NCBI RefSeq assembly: GCF_000219585.1
Contig: NC_015731.1
Location: 3,162,001 to 3,226,000, forward strand
Direction: 5' to 3'
From: Nitrosomonas sp. Is79A3
Lineage (GTDB): Bacteria; Pseudomonadota; Gammaproteobacteria; Burkholderiales; Nitrosomonadaceae
DNA length: 64,000 nucleotides
A program made the position numbers and the translations under genes. Shown one piece after another: positions 44,649 through 54,163 of this stretch (positions within the stretch are counted from its first letter, which is position 1; every line of letters starts with the position of its first letter). Under the pieces are notes generated by a model that made no database searches, had not been told where the DNA came from, and saw only the letters and a program-made list of their open reading frames with translations.

Positions 44649-46667
44649 TTAAATGTTATTCTTTTCAATTATCAGAGAAGAAAATCTCTTAATGTAATCA
44701 TTGATTGTTGCTATCTTATCCACCGGAGGAGGAGGCAATAGAAGCTTCACCGGATTCACATACTTGATGCGCCCAGTCGGCAAGTCAATTTTTATGGGTT
44801 CCTTTGTCTCGTAAGCAACGGGGGGGTCAGTAAAATCCGGGCCAACCACTTGAACCTCGAGCTCGTATGTGAAAGCGGTTTCATTGAAGTACTTGTCGGA
44901 GAATATCTCCCAAATAATATTCTTCTCGTTCTCCGCAGTGATGTTGAATCGGTCTGTGCGCTCACCGATTTTGCACACCAAGGTCACAGAAATTGCCGCG
45001 TTAGGAATCCTTTGGCTAAGCATGAACTTGACAAATGTATATCCTACCTCATCGGGTGTAATGACGGGAGCATGACTCTTTGTCCGCACTTCCTTGGTGA
45101 AGGTCGACCCACCATTGGACAACTCGACACGTGGATCGCCTGGATCGTAGACAATCGTTTTACGAAGAATCACTTCATCAACATCCCAACCGGGAACAGG
45201 ATCCTGCATCTTCATAAACGCAATATTCACGATCTCTTTGCCATTCTCCTTATTATTCCACAGAATCAACTCACTTGGCCTGTTCTGATCCTTATGACCA
45301 GTGACGTAGTGAAAGCCTTCACCGCGGAATTGAGGGTTTGGCTTTTTGTTTTCTCCAAATGAATTCGAGAAATCCGGATAACCAACTTCGAGTTGAATCG
45401 AAGTGATCGGATCATTGAGCTTAGTGCCATCGGGCAAAGCTTCATCCCAATTAACGTTTGTGGTAGCAGCAACCTGGAGTTTTTTAAAATATTCACCAAT
45501 ATCTACTACTGCCAGATATTTATCAAGATTCGCCTTGATTGCTGGCTCTAGATCATTTAGATCACCGGATTTAGTGTCATAGACCGCGATAGTCCCGTTG
45601 ATCTCCAAAGTTTGAGTAAAATGCACACTACGCTTCTGATAGTTAGATTTCATCGAGACGTTGGAACCTCCAAAGATACTGCTGAAGAATCCACGATCGG
45701 CAGTTGCGGGAGTGTCTGGCTTTGGATTGAAATCAAAAATCTCATGCTTTACCATGTCGAGAGCAAACTTTCTTATATCTTCGACTTGAGATTCAATCAT
45801 TTTCTTCAATGCATCATCTACCACGGCGTTATTCATAGTGATTTTTGTCGATATTCCACCGCTTGTTACGGTACTTTGATAAGCATGGGAAAGTGAGATG
45901 CTGTCAAGTCCCAGAAATCCCCCTGCTGAGAGTGCTACGGAAAACTGTTCGAACACTTTGTCGACATCGACCTTCACCTCAACCTGGCACGCATTAATAT
46001 AAAATTGCTGTTTCAGATTGTAGTGGACTGTAAACGGTGACATCCCTTTCTTCAGGGAGCCGACAATCGCACCTGCAGCAAGCTCGTTACAGGTGACCAG
46101 GAAGGCGCTTATGCCGGTCGCCTCGATACTTCCTTTCCCAGCACCTTGAGCACTAATAAACATAGGCATCTTGGCCGGCCCGACTTTAATTAAATCTGGC
46201 ACTTCGATCGTAGCATTATTCTCAACAATCGTGACGATTCCAAGCTCTGGATTGGGTTCATCTGGTCTAATGCCATCCAACTGCTTCAACTTTTTGGTCG
46301 CGCCCCGTATTACGCTGTCTGGCACTGCAAATGTTGTCGCAAATGTGCAGAATGAGCCCCCTGTTTCGACGGCTCCTCCCGTGGTCACGTCGTCAGTAAT
46401 GCCGATCGTAGTCTCACCTGTGAGCAGTCCCTTAAATAACGTCATCCCGAAATCAAAGTCTGCTGGAGAAGTCTGTTTTTTGGCGAGAAACACTCGTTGC
46501 GGAACAAAATAATAATGAGTCGGCATCCCGTTTGCCCTCAACATGTGGTTGTTCGCATCAGGATAGACCTCAAGCTGGAATTCTCGACCAGTCTCATCAT
46601 TCTGCGTAATAGTGATAAAGTTTGGCCCGAAAAGAGGGCCGAGAGGGGAAAGCAAATCAGAGGTCAT
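44649..46667 (-). CDS. Large protein of unknown function (672 aa)
   Basis: Not recognised. Start supported by AGGAGA eight bases upstream. Visible: an N-terminal beta-rich part (THYYFVPQRVFLAKKQT), a Gly/Thr-rich segment, a central helical-to-beta stretch (QQFYINACQVEVKVDVDKVF; LSHAYQSTVTSGGISTKITM) and a Pro-rich end (LLLPPPPVDK). No signal peptide. Alternating polar/nonpolar strands in the centre could suit a pore- or membrane-interacting protein, but that is speculative. 76 bases downstream of the papain-like gene, likely one operon. Confidence 0.7.
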   Translation of the reverse strand: MTSDLLSPLGPLFGPNFITITQNDETGREFQLEVYPDANNHMLRANGMPTHYYFVPQRVFLAKKQTSPADFDFGMTLFKGLLTGETTIGITDDVTTGGAVETGGSFCTFATTFAVPDSVIRGATKKLKQLDGIRPDEPNPELGIVTIVENNATIEVPDLIKVGPAKMPMFISAQGAGKGSIEATGISAFLVTCNELAAGAIVGSLKKGMSPFTVHYNLKQQFYINACQVEVKVDVDKVFEQFSVALSAGGFLGLDSISLSHAYQSTVTSGGISTKITMNNAVVDDALKKMIESQVEDIRKFALDMVKHEIFDFNPKPDTPATADRGFFSSIFGGSNVSMKSNYQKRSVHFTQTLEINGTIAVYDTKSGDLNDLEPAIKANLDKYLAVVDIGEYFKKLQVAATTNVNWDEALPDGTKLNDPITSIQLEVGYPDFSNSFGENKKPNPQFRGEGFHYVTGHKDQNRPSELILWNNKENGKEIVNIAFMKMQDPVPGWDVDEVILRKTIVYDPGDPRVELSNGGSTFTKEVRTKSHAPVITPDEVGYTFVKFMLSQRIPNAAISVTLVCKIGERTDRFNITAENEKNIIWEIFSDKYFNETAFTYELEVQVVGPDFTDPPVAYETKEPIKIDLPTGRIKYVNPVKLLLPPPPVDKIATINDYIKRFSSLIIEKNNI

Positions 46668-46743
46668 AATTAAATCTCCTGTTAATGATTAGAAGAACGA
46701 TGGTTCATAGCGGCGTGATCTCTGATCTGCCACATAGCATTGA

Positions 46744-47688
46744 TTAAAACGCGAACCGGGCTTGCACAGCACCGTAGTAATTATTGATGAAGGCATCCAT
46801 AGGCACCTCAAGCGCCTGACTGCCACCCCAAGTCCAGATATTGAAAAATACTGCGTCTCTCTCCACATCTTTAGAGGTTTCCCCGATGATGACCACCCAA
46901 TGATTGGGAAACTCTGTTAATGGCCAGGAGGTATTGGCGGGTAGGTTACGTGCGGCTCGAATGAGATCAGCATTAATGAGTCCCGCGACATCGGTACCTT
47001 CGGCATTCAGCAATCCCGTTGCATGGGGGATGCCAGCGGATTGCATCCAGTTTGCTTCATTGAGAACTGAAGAATACAATCCCGTTTTCTTAAGCCAGTC
47101 GCAAAGTTCAGCTGGCGTAGTCCCTGCAGCGAGCATCTCGTCAGGTGTTCCATGGAAGGAGCCAGTCCAGAAAGCATTGGTTGCATTACGTAGGGCACCC
47201 ATCACCATCCAATCTGCCTGCGGGCAAATTGATCCTCCCATATTTGGGATAAAATCTGAATAGTTTTTCTCGAGAATCTCATCTCCAGGAATCACAGATA
47301 ATTGCCCGAGTTCAGCCTTCCCATTGTTAAACAGGCTGGTTGAAAAACTCGCAAACATAAGTGGATCGCGTTTGATAACAAACTGGAAGAATGCAGCAGG
47401 GCCACATAGATTCATCGCACCTTGCTGGATCAACCGTCCTGCAACATCCGGCTGGTCTTCAGCATCGCTGCTTTCGCTGCCGATTAGTTCAAGTAGTCGG
47501 TTGGCCACATCGACTCGATTTAGGAATGGCCATGCACTATCACCAATTTCTGTGCTAAATGCATCAATGACGCTTCTAGCATCTGCAATTGTTGAATTAC
47601 GCAACTTATCAAAGGATTTGCTATCTTCTAAAAAAGTATCTAGTTGATCAGCATCGTCAAAGGCCAATTCATTCCCACTATTACTCAT
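46744..47688 (-). CDS. Papain-fold cysteine peptidase-like protein
   Basis: About 314 aa. Start at 47688 follows AGGAGA. Candidate catalytic residues: Cys in GAMNLCGPAAFFQFV around residue 95 and His in EFPNHWVVIIGE about 170 residues later, followed by a polar residue in FNIWTWGG. This order (NxCGPAA … NHWV) matches papain-like and C39-like peptidases. Without signal peptide or membrane segment. Placed in a set with a CHAP-like enzyme and large unknown proteins; an effector or processing peptidase role is inferred. Confidence 0.65.
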   Translation of the reverse strand: MSNSGNELAFDDADQLDTFLEDSKSFDKLRNSTIADARSVIDAFSTEIGDSAWPFLNRVDVANRLLELIGSESSDAEDQPDVAGRLIQQGAMNLCGPAAFFQFVIKRDPLMFASFSTSLFNNGKAELGQLSVIPGDEILEKNYSDFIPNMGGSICPQADWMVMGALRNATNAFWTGSFHGTPDEMLAAGTTPAELCDWLKKTGLYSSVLNEANWMQSAGIPHATGLLNAEGTDVAGLINADLIRAARNLPANTSWPLTEFPNHWVVIIGETSKDVERDAVFFNIWTWGGSQALEVPMDAFINNYYGAVQARFAF

Positions 47689-47905
47689 AATGTATCTCCT
47701 CACTTTTAAATATTCTGGCAGTTACAGTGTATTTTTATGACTCTGAACCGCCAGAACCCGCATCTATAACTGCCAGTACTACTGGTTAAAGGCTAGGCAG
47801 TGGTACATAAAACCGGATACTTTTTTAAGCAGCCTTTCTACACATGAACGCCCACTATTTTGCTAAGCTTTCAGTCTATGATTTTTAAAAGGTTTCTCTT
47901 AGCGA

Positions 47906-48325
47906 TCATCTTGAGCACGACAGTGGATAACGCACACCATTCCATGTCGTCCATCCACTCGTGTTATTGTTTACCGGCTTGCCCAAATACCATTGATTAC
48001 CATCAGCATGACGAAAAAAGATGCCTCCTTTTTTACCTACTTGAAGATTTGTTAATTGGACCCATTGAGAACCATTGTCAGAAAAATGGCCTCTCCATGT
48101 CACAGCAGAAGTAGAGCTGCAAATACCGTCGTCATCACAGCTTTGTTCGCTATTGTTCGCGATGTGCCACTCCATCCTAGCAGGCCTTCCATCGATCTTG
48201 CATGTCCAACTACCTGCCCACCAGCCACCAACTACCATGCTGGCTTTGACTGGTGTCGGCTCTACCAAGTAATGAGTAATAACAATTAGCACTGTAAGTA
48301 AAGAAAGTGGTTTTAGAATCATCAT
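47906..48325 (-). CDS. Small secreted protein, DUF6006-like
   Basis: About 139 aa. Signal peptide (MMILKPLSLLTVLIVITHYLV, then VKASM) and a mature beta-rich part starting GGWWAGSWTCKIDGRPARMEW with four cysteines (CKI, CDDDGIC, CSR), which may form disulfides. Resembles DUF6006 proteins of unknown function. Start at 48325 follows AAGGAA; the longer frame overlapping the upstream gene is not needed. Confidence 0.7.
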   Translation of the reverse strand: MMILKPLSLLTVLIVITHYLVEPTPVKASMVVGGWWAGSWTCKIDGRPARMEWHIANNSEQSCDDDGICSSTSAVTWRGHFSDNGSQWVQLTNLQVGKKGGIFFRHADGNQWYLGKPVNNNTSGWTTWNGVRYPLSCSR

Positions 48326-48362
48326 GATATGTTTCCTTGATATTGAATTTATGTTCGTGTTT

Positions 48363-48869
48363 TTATGCTTCTGAGCCCGCTGCTGCAAAATCCGTAACTG
48401 CTAGAAACTTAGGTTGTTGGTCTGGAAGTGGTACATCACTTGGCCAGCGATAGGCCACAATGTCAGAGCGATTAAATTCTGTGATAGATACTTGATCCCT
48501 CTGATTGCCACCAAGCCCATATACATGCTTATCATCCCAACCCACCACAAAAAATACATGTCCACCAACCAGTTTTCCAGTTTTATTGTCAATGCGTTTT
48601 TTTGTTGCGACAGCACCTAGTGCAACATCATCCAGTGCCTGTCCCCATTTCGCGTAATCCAATGCCCACAACGATCCATTACCTTTATGATTAGAGCGAT
48701 TTAATACCGCTCCAACAAACGCAGCGCACCATGGTGTTTCATCATGAATAACCTCAGAATGTCCGGCATCTTTGAACAATCCAACAACGATAGGGTTATC
48801 TATTGATCCAGGTGATTCGTGTAAGCCGATCAACTTTTCCGCTTCCATAATCCAATCAGGTTTTGACAT
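48363..48869 (-). CDS. CHAP/NlpC-like amidase (TIGR02594 type)
   Basis: About 168 aa. DWIMEAEKLIGLHESPGS at the N-terminus and the catalytic Cys in ETPWCAAFVGAVLNRS, followed by His in VGGHVFFVVGWD and a polar residue in VYGLGGNQRD: the C/H/N order of TIGR02594-type peptidoglycan amidases or peptidases. Such proteins occur with phage and secretion systems. ATG at 48869 (MSKPDW) follows GGAGA. No signal peptide, so if it acts on peptidoglycan it needs another export route. Confidence 0.75.
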   Translation of the reverse strand: MSKPDWIMEAEKLIGLHESPGSIDNPIVVGLFKDAGHSEVIHDETPWCAAFVGAVLNRSNHKGNGSLWALDYAKWGQALDDVALGAVATKKRIDNKTGKLVGGHVFFVVGWDDKHVYGLGGNQRDQVSITEFNRSDIVAYRWPSDVPLPDQQPKFLAVTDFAAAGSEA

Positions 48870-48989
48870 AACAGATCTCCAAATTTTCAATTTAGTTAAT
48901 GTACATTGAGAATGTGCATTTCAATATGATCTTATGCATTTGCCATTCTGTACGTGATAATTCTCGCTTTCGTACTCATTTTTATCCGA

Positions 48990-49508
48990 CTACGCATAGC
49001 CTCTGCTTACAATGACAAATGTTCCAACTGTTCCTATGGGCATACCACCAAGATCAACATCCGGTTTCGAATCGGGTCCATGAACTGCCCACACCGAACC
49101 TCTAATACTCATACTCCTACCGCCTGTGTTTAAAAAATTCTCAATGGGGAATGCCCAACCAGTAAGTTGATAGATTGCTCCCTTTGTTGGACCTTCCACT
49201 CCGATGCCAGTCGCTTCAAATTGCGCTGGATTTTTTCCAGATCCAAGAGCTCCTTTCACCGATACCGATAACTCAACACCTGGAAAGAAAGACAAGCGAC
49301 CATCCAATACGTAACCATCGCTATCATTAACAGTGGATCTGAATGCTTGACCACATATGAATTCCCCTCTGGCCCATTTCCTCGCTGTAACTGCTTTACC
49401 TGGTAGGTCATCGACTTCCTCAGGTGTTGGCAGAACCAAATAGCTCTGATAAAACCAATCCTGAAACTCAAATCCAGGAAACCATGAGTCTTTATCTGTT
49501 GCTATCAT
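48990..49508 (-). CDS. Hypothetical protein (172 aa), first gene of the set
   Basis: Not recognised. AGGAG lies before the ATG. Aromatic N-terminus (DSWFPGFEFQDWFYQSYLVL), a Gly-rich beta-like body (GRLSFFPGVELSVSVKGALG; GPTKGAIYQLTGWAFPIENF) and a short end (VIVSRGYA). No signal peptide. Upstream lies the block shared with 54468-54501. Confidence 0.6.
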   Translation of the reverse strand: MIATDKDSWFPGFEFQDWFYQSYLVLPTPEEVDDLPGKAVTARKWARGEFICGQAFRSTVNDSDGYVLDGRLSFFPGVELSVSVKGALGSGKNPAQFEATGIGVEGPTKGAIYQLTGWAFPIENFLNTGGRSMSIRGSVWAVHGPDSKPDVDLGGMPIGTVGTFVIVSRGYA

Positions 49509-49559
49509 TTTTAAAATCTCCTGTTTTATTTCATTAATTAGAAACTTAATGTAAATTGA

Positions 49560-49591
49560 TATGATGTGGTTAAAAAATTGACCAATCTATT
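49560..49591 (-). promoter_or_regulatory. Promoter-like block shared with 54468-54501
   Basis: Plus strand TATGATGTGGTTAAAAAATT then GACCAATC. A close copy precedes the stand-alone HTH gene. It lies 52 bases from the start codon, where a promoter or activator site would be. Confidence 0.5.
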
Positions 49592-49704
49592 GATCCTCAT
49601 GCCATTTGTCAGCAACAAGGCTTGTAACAGCAATACGTTATGTTTCAGCTTGCTGATTCAATTATGGCGAGAGCACCGGCTGATTAATAGACCACAGTCG
49701 TAGC

Positions 49705-49718
49705 ACTACAACTGTAGT
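49705..49718. promoter_or_regulatory. Palindrome ACTACA-AC-TGTAGT before the kinase gene
   Basis: A perfect 14-bp palindrome 17 bases before the kinase start codon and just ahead of its AAGAGG. It could be an operator. Confidence 0.4.
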
Positions 49719-49735
49719 AGTTTAAGAGGCAAATC

Positions 49736-51742
49736 ATGCACAAATTTATTTTTCCGGAGTGGCTTCAGAAAATTGCTGCTGCAGTGTTGGAAACACTGAT
49801 TCCTCCTCAACCTTTCCCGCCGGCACAAGAGCAGGAATTTCGCACAGCGCACGCTAAACGGTTTCTTCCACACCGCCGTGCCACCTTGCTGATCACCCTT
49901 CTCACCTGGTCTATTTTTGCTTATTGGGATTGGATTAGTTATGAAGCCCAAACATGGATTTATACTACGCAGATGTTTGCAACCATTATGGCTATTCGCT
50001 TGGCTGGCGCCATTATGCTTGGAATCTGCCTTGTAATGTTCTGGACACGTGACATACATAATGAGAAAGTGGCAACAGCTCTAGGTATAGGCACATCCAC
50101 GTTTTGCTGCTTCGGGATCATTGCCATGTTTTTCATCGCCCCAACCCCTGTCAACTACCAGTTCTATTTTTTCGGCTTGATTCTAGCCGTCACTTTTACT
50201 TTTGGATTACTGTATATCTTTGCTAGGCCGCTGATCATACAGGCAGTGGTAATAGCTTGCTCCCTCATTCTGATCAATCAGTTACATCCTGCTTTTGAGG
50301 CCGACTTTACCTTTGCCGTGTTTTTTTATTACTTCTGTTTCTGTTTCTTTGGGGTGAGTCATGCGGTTCGTTTCGAGGTGAGTGAGCGCGAACGCTTCAT
50401 ACGGGAACAAGCACTGGAAGAGCAACGTCAGATTGCCAATCAGGAAAGACACCTGGCAACTGCAGCCAGTGCTCGGGCAGAGCAAGAAGCTGAGAATGCG
50501 CGGCTTGAACGTAAACGCAGCGTTGAAACTATGACGGCGGCTGCGCAGCAGCGCGAAATATTCATCAACCTACTCAAGCGTAAAACGGAAGAACGCCAAC
50601 GCTTTATTCGAGCAGCCTATCATGACACCATGCAGCCTCTGGCTGCAATCGGCGCACAGGCCGTGATGATGAAAATGGATCCCAATCTGAGATCCAATCT
50701 CTCGGCAACTGAAGCATTAAACGAAATCGGACGATCCGGGCGGGACATCGGAGACAGTATGCGTGGCATCTATGACCTGTTTCAGTGGGATGTGTACAAG
50801 GAAAAGCTGGAAGTTGTTTCGATGAAAAAGCTATTAATGGAGATCGAGAAACGCTTCGCCGAATCTGCAAAATTAGCGAATCTTCAGTTTCGTGTTCATC
50901 AGTCGAGAACAAATGAATTGTATGGAAGAAGTGACTCAGCCATGCTCAAACGCGTGATTGAAAATCTGGTTTCCAATGCTCTCAAATACACGGAGAAAGG
51001 CGGCATCGTAGTGGGTACAGTAGCGCTTCACCACACACTGCGGATAGATATATGGGACACGGGCATTGGTATCGCACCCGAACAGCGCTCAAAAATATTC
51101 GAGGAATTCTATCAAGTGGATGAACAAGCGCCGGGAATCGGCCTTGGCCTACCCATCGTTCGCTTATTGGTTGAGCGTCTACCAGGACACAAGATAAGCT
51201 TTAGCTCCCAAGTAAATCGTGGTTCACATTTCTCGATTGATTTACCTAAATCTGATGCGCCTGCCCAATATGATGACGAACACTTACTGAATGTAAGCAT
51301 ACCCGCAGTTTCTCTGGCCGGAGCTTACGTGATCATCGTCGAGAACAATAAGAGCTTACTAAACGGGCTACGAGCATTGTTTGAATCTATCAACTGCATT
51401 GTACGCACAGCCACCAATCTAAAAGATTTCAACAAGCTAGTTGAAAATGCTCCTGATCGAGCACCGGATGTGGTCATCTCGGACTATCGGTTACGTAACA
51501 ATCAGACTGGAGCCGAGGTTGCTAAACTCATTGAAGAACACTTTGATTGGACTGCCGTACCCATCGTCTTCTATTCGGCGGATTTTAATATTCCCAAAGA
51601 GTTACTTGCCAAGCCGCTTCGGTACACCGAACGTAAAGGAATCGCACTGGACTCCCTCATTACCAAAGTTCAGGAAGCCGTTTTAGCCGGGCGCTCCGCC
51701 CGCGTCCGGGAAGAAGAAGAAGAAATAATTCCCAGCAGTTGA
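49736..51742 (+). CDS. Hybrid sensor histidine kinase 1
   Basis: About 668 aa. Order: six membrane segments (residues ~50-215), a coiled coil rich in Glu/Gln/Arg (220-280), H-box with the phosphorylated His in RAAYHDTMQPLAAIG (~residue 297), HATPase_c with NALKYTEKGG, DIWDTGIGIAPEQ and GIGLGLPIVR, then a receiver domain with Asp in VVISDYRL. The acidic pocket of the receiver is ENN instead of the usual DD. It converges on the LuxR-type regulator gene and overlaps it by 73 bases. The stimulus is unknown. Confidence 0.93.
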   Translation: MHKFIFPEWLQKIAAAVLETLIPPQPFPPAQEQEFRTAHAKRFLPHRRATLLITLLTWSIFAYWDWISYEAQTWIYTTQMFATIMAIRLAGAIMLGICLVMFWTRDIHNEKVATALGIGTSTFCCFGIIAMFFIAPTPVNYQFYFFGLILAVTFTFGLLYIFARPLIIQAVVIACSLILINQLHPAFEADFTFAVFFYYFCFCFFGVSHAVRFEVSERERFIREQALEEQRQIANQERHLATAASARAEQEAENARLERKRSVETMTAAAQQREIFINLLKRKTEERQRFIRAAYHDTMQPLAAIGAQAVMMKMDPNLRSNLSATEALNEIGRSGRDIGDSMRGIYDLFQWDVYKEKLEVVSMKKLLMEIEKRFAESAKLANLQFRVHQSRTNELYGRSDSAMLKRVIENLVSNALKYTEKGGIVVGTVALHHTLRIDIWDTGIGIAPEQRSKIFEEFYQVDEQAPGIGLGLPIVRLLVERLPGHKISFSSQVNRGSHFSIDLPKSDAPAQYDDEHLLNVSIPAVSLAGAYVIIVENNKSLLNGLRALFESINCIVRTATNLKDFNKLVENAPDRAPDVVISDYRLRNNQTGAEVAKLIEEHFDWTAVPIVFYSADFNIPKELLAKPLRYTERKGIALDSLITKVQEAVLAGRSARVREEEEEIIPSS

Positions 51743-52416
51743 CCCGTCTTGGCAAAATGGCATTGCAGGCCGTACAAGTCGATTACGCCGAACTGATTGT
51801 ACAATTTCGACAAATAGCGTCGAGTATTCGTAGGATTGATCTCTAATATTTTGGCCACTTTCCAGGGTGCGTTGCCCTGCATAGCAAGCCGCAACACATC
51901 AAACTCCCGTTCAGTGATATCCAAGTCAGCCGCAGTAATTGGCCGTGGTGGATCAGACAATAACGAATCAATACTGGGTTGGTCTATAGATTGCCCGATT
52001 TCCGTCATCTCGGATGGAAGCCACACACCACCGCCTATCGCACGTTGAATAGCTTCCAGCATAACTTCCAGAGAAGATGTCTTAGGAACAAATGAAACAG
52101 CTCCGGCCCTCAAGATCCGCTCCACAGCGCCTTTGCTGAGAAATTCCCCGGTCATTACGATAACAGGCGCTGACTTTTCCAGATCGCAAACTGCTTTAAG
52201 TAGATTCAATCCAACCTCACCACTACTTGCGCCCCCTACTTCTTGTGGAAGTTTCAGGTCAAGGAAAATCAAGTCCAGTTTCTCATCCCGAGCAAGCTGA
52301 AATCCCTCCTTGGCATCGGCTGCTTCAAAAATCTCCGCCTCTTTGTGCACCTGCAAAATCAGATTTCTTATTCCTGCACAAACCAAGCTGTGATCGTCGA
52401 TAAGCAAAACTCGCAT
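51670..52416 (-). CDS. LuxR-type response regulator 1
   Basis: About 248 aa. Receiver domain at the N-terminus (VLLIDDHSLVCAGI; Asp in LIFLDLKLPQ; FVPKTSS with the conserved Lys), then a LuxR-type HTH (ITEREFDVLRLAMQGNAPWK, NTRRYLSKLYNQFGV). The C-terminal tail is Ser-rich because it is coded opposite the kinase end. Partner of kinase 1. A partial copy of this gene lies at 54088-54387. Confidence 0.92.
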   Translation of the reverse strand: MRVLLIDDHSLVCAGIRNLILQVHKEAEIFEAADAKEGFQLARDEKLDLIFLDLKLPQEVGGASSGEVGLNLLKAVCDLEKSAPVIVMTGEFLSKGAVERILRAGAVSFVPKTSSLEVMLEAIQRAIGGGVWLPSEMTEIGQSIDQPSIDSLLSDPPRPITAADLDITEREFDVLRLAMQGNAPWKVAKILEINPTNTRRYLSKLYNQFGVIDLYGLQCHFAKTGQLLGIISSSSSRTRAERPAKTAS

Positions 52417-52587
52417 TCTAAATTCCTTCTCGCAAATAAGATAACGCCACTTTGCAGGTAACGATTTACCAAACTAGGTGCCCTTTTGTCAGTAAAACAA
52501 AGGGTACTGCCATAATTTTCTTTAAACATAAATGGAGATTACTGATTTTACCCTAAATGCACTACAATTAATAATACATTCAATTGG

Positions 52588-53994
52588 TTGGTTGTACTTA
52601 ATGAAAATACGGAGAGAGAAATCATTCAATCATATGGAATTGTAGCCGCTTCTTCTCGTCGAGGTATCTGCTGCCTAATAAGCTATAGTTTATTTTATTT
52701 TTCAGCTCCGGCATTAGGCGCAGGTATTGCTTTGATGGAGCAAAGTGTTAAGGAATTGGGTCAGGCATTTTCTGGCGCACCAACTAATATCGAAGACGGC
52801 AGTATGGTTTTCTTTAATCCTGCGGCGATGAGCCAAGTCCGAGGCAAATTGGTAACTGTATCGGGATACATCATTGCGCCATCCAATCCCTTCCAAAATA
52901 GTTCCTCGCATTTAAGTCCGGTGCTTGGAGGCGCCCCTCTAACCGGAGGCAATGGAGGAGGACCAATAAATCCAGCTTTTATTCCAAACTTTTATTACGT
53001 TCAGGAACTAGCGAACCGGTTTACATTCGGCCTTGGCGTAAATGCTCCATTTGCTGCGCGAACTAGCTACCATCCCGATTGGAAAGGGCGTTATCAGGCC
53101 ATAGACTCAGAAATAGTTACCTTAAACTTCAACCCATCCTTATCGTTCAAGGTAACGGAAAAATTTTCGCTTGGCGCCGGCTTCAATGTCCAGTACCTGC
53201 AATCCAAATTAACGAATGCTGTCGATTTAGGAGCAGCTTGTCTTCAAGCTCTGAGGGATCCTATATCTTGCGCTAGCCAGGGGCTCTTGCCGCAAGCAGC
53301 AGACGGACATGCCGCGCTCAAAGGTAATAGTGTAGGGTTTGGGTACAATTTCGGTGCATTTTATGCACCTACTCAAGATACCCGTCTGGGCGTCAGTTAT
53401 CGATCCAGAGTTGCACATGAAGTGCACAGCAACGCGAATTTTTCTGTGCCTGACAACGCCATTGTGCTGACTCAAAGTAATTCTTTCGTCGATACCCATT
53501 CTCGTACTTCCGTTACATTACCTGACACTGTTTTGTTTGGTTTTTCCCACCGTCTTAATCATCGCTGGGCTATTTCCGCAGATGCGCTGTGGACACATTG
53601 GAGTCTTATACGGGAGCTCAGAACAGATTTCGCATCCGCACAACGTGACGATGTTCTAGATTTAAAATGGCGGGATACATGGCAATATGCTTTTGGTATC
53701 AATTATTTTTCAGAAACTAATAAATGGATTCTTAGAACTGGGTTTGCTTATGACCAAACACCCGTTCCAAGTTCACAGCTTAGATCACCACGAATCCCTG
53801 ATAGTAGTCGTTATTGGCTGACCGTTGGTCTCACTTATTTAGTTCTAAAAAATATCAGTATCCATGCTGCTTATGCACATTTGTTTATGAATGATGCTTC
53901 CATCAACAAAACAGGCTCAAGTGCTGATTTTCTAGTAGGGCAATATTCTGAGCAATACAATATCGGCGGCCTGCAAATGGATTGGCGTTTTTGA
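52588..53994 (+). CDS. FadL-type outer-membrane channel (Toluene_X family)
   Basis: About 468 aa. NPA motif seen as MVFFNPAAMSQV, the N-terminal signature of FadL proteins that import hydrophobic compounds; a hydrophobic signal-like segment (LISYSLFYFSAPALGAGIAL) precedes it. Ends in QMDWRF, aromatic. The start is uncertain: TTG at 52588 is the only in-frame option; an ATG at 52601 in the next frame gives MKIRREKSFNHMEL before a stop, which may mean a small frameshift. It lies between two sensor kinase pairs. Confidence 0.88.
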   Translation: MVVLNENTEREIIQSYGIVAASSRRGICCLISYSLFYFSAPALGAGIALMEQSVKELGQAFSGAPTNIEDGSMVFFNPAAMSQVRGKLVTVSGYIIAPSNPFQNSSSHLSPVLGGAPLTGGNGGGPINPAFIPNFYYVQELANRFTFGLGVNAPFAARTSYHPDWKGRYQAIDSEIVTLNFNPSLSFKVTEKFSLGAGFNVQYLQSKLTNAVDLGAACLQALRDPISCASQGLLPQAADGHAALKGNSVGFGYNFGAFYAPTQDTRLGVSYRSRVAHEVHSNANFSVPDNAIVLTQSNSFVDTHSRTSVTLPDTVLFGFSHRLNHRWAISADALWTHWSLIRELRTDFASAQRDDVLDLKWRDTWQYAFGINYFSETNKWILRTGFAYDQTPVPSSQLRSPRIPDSSRYWLTVGLTYLVLKNISIHAAYAHLFMNDASINKTGSSADFLVGQYSEQYNIGGLQMDWRF

Positions 53995-54077
53995 TTTAAT
54001 TAAGCTTTGCGGATTTTCATGTTCCCTAGGAGTTGTTTTCCAAGATACGCCAAATATAAGGAAGTCACACACTGAAT

Positions 54078-54163
54078 TCTCTCATTATTAAGGTTCAGGA
54101 AACTCTCCTAGCCGTCGCTCTACACGCGCACGGGAAGAAGAAATAATTCCCAGTAACTGACCC
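54078..54163 (+). pseudogene. Remnant of a duplicated kinase 3' end
   Basis: Plus-strand bases follow the 3' end of kinase 1 (around 51657-51742), for example AAGGTTCAGGAA and GGGAAGAAGAAATAATTCCCAG. No start or upstream domain exists; only the last ~25 codons remain. Confidence 0.6.
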
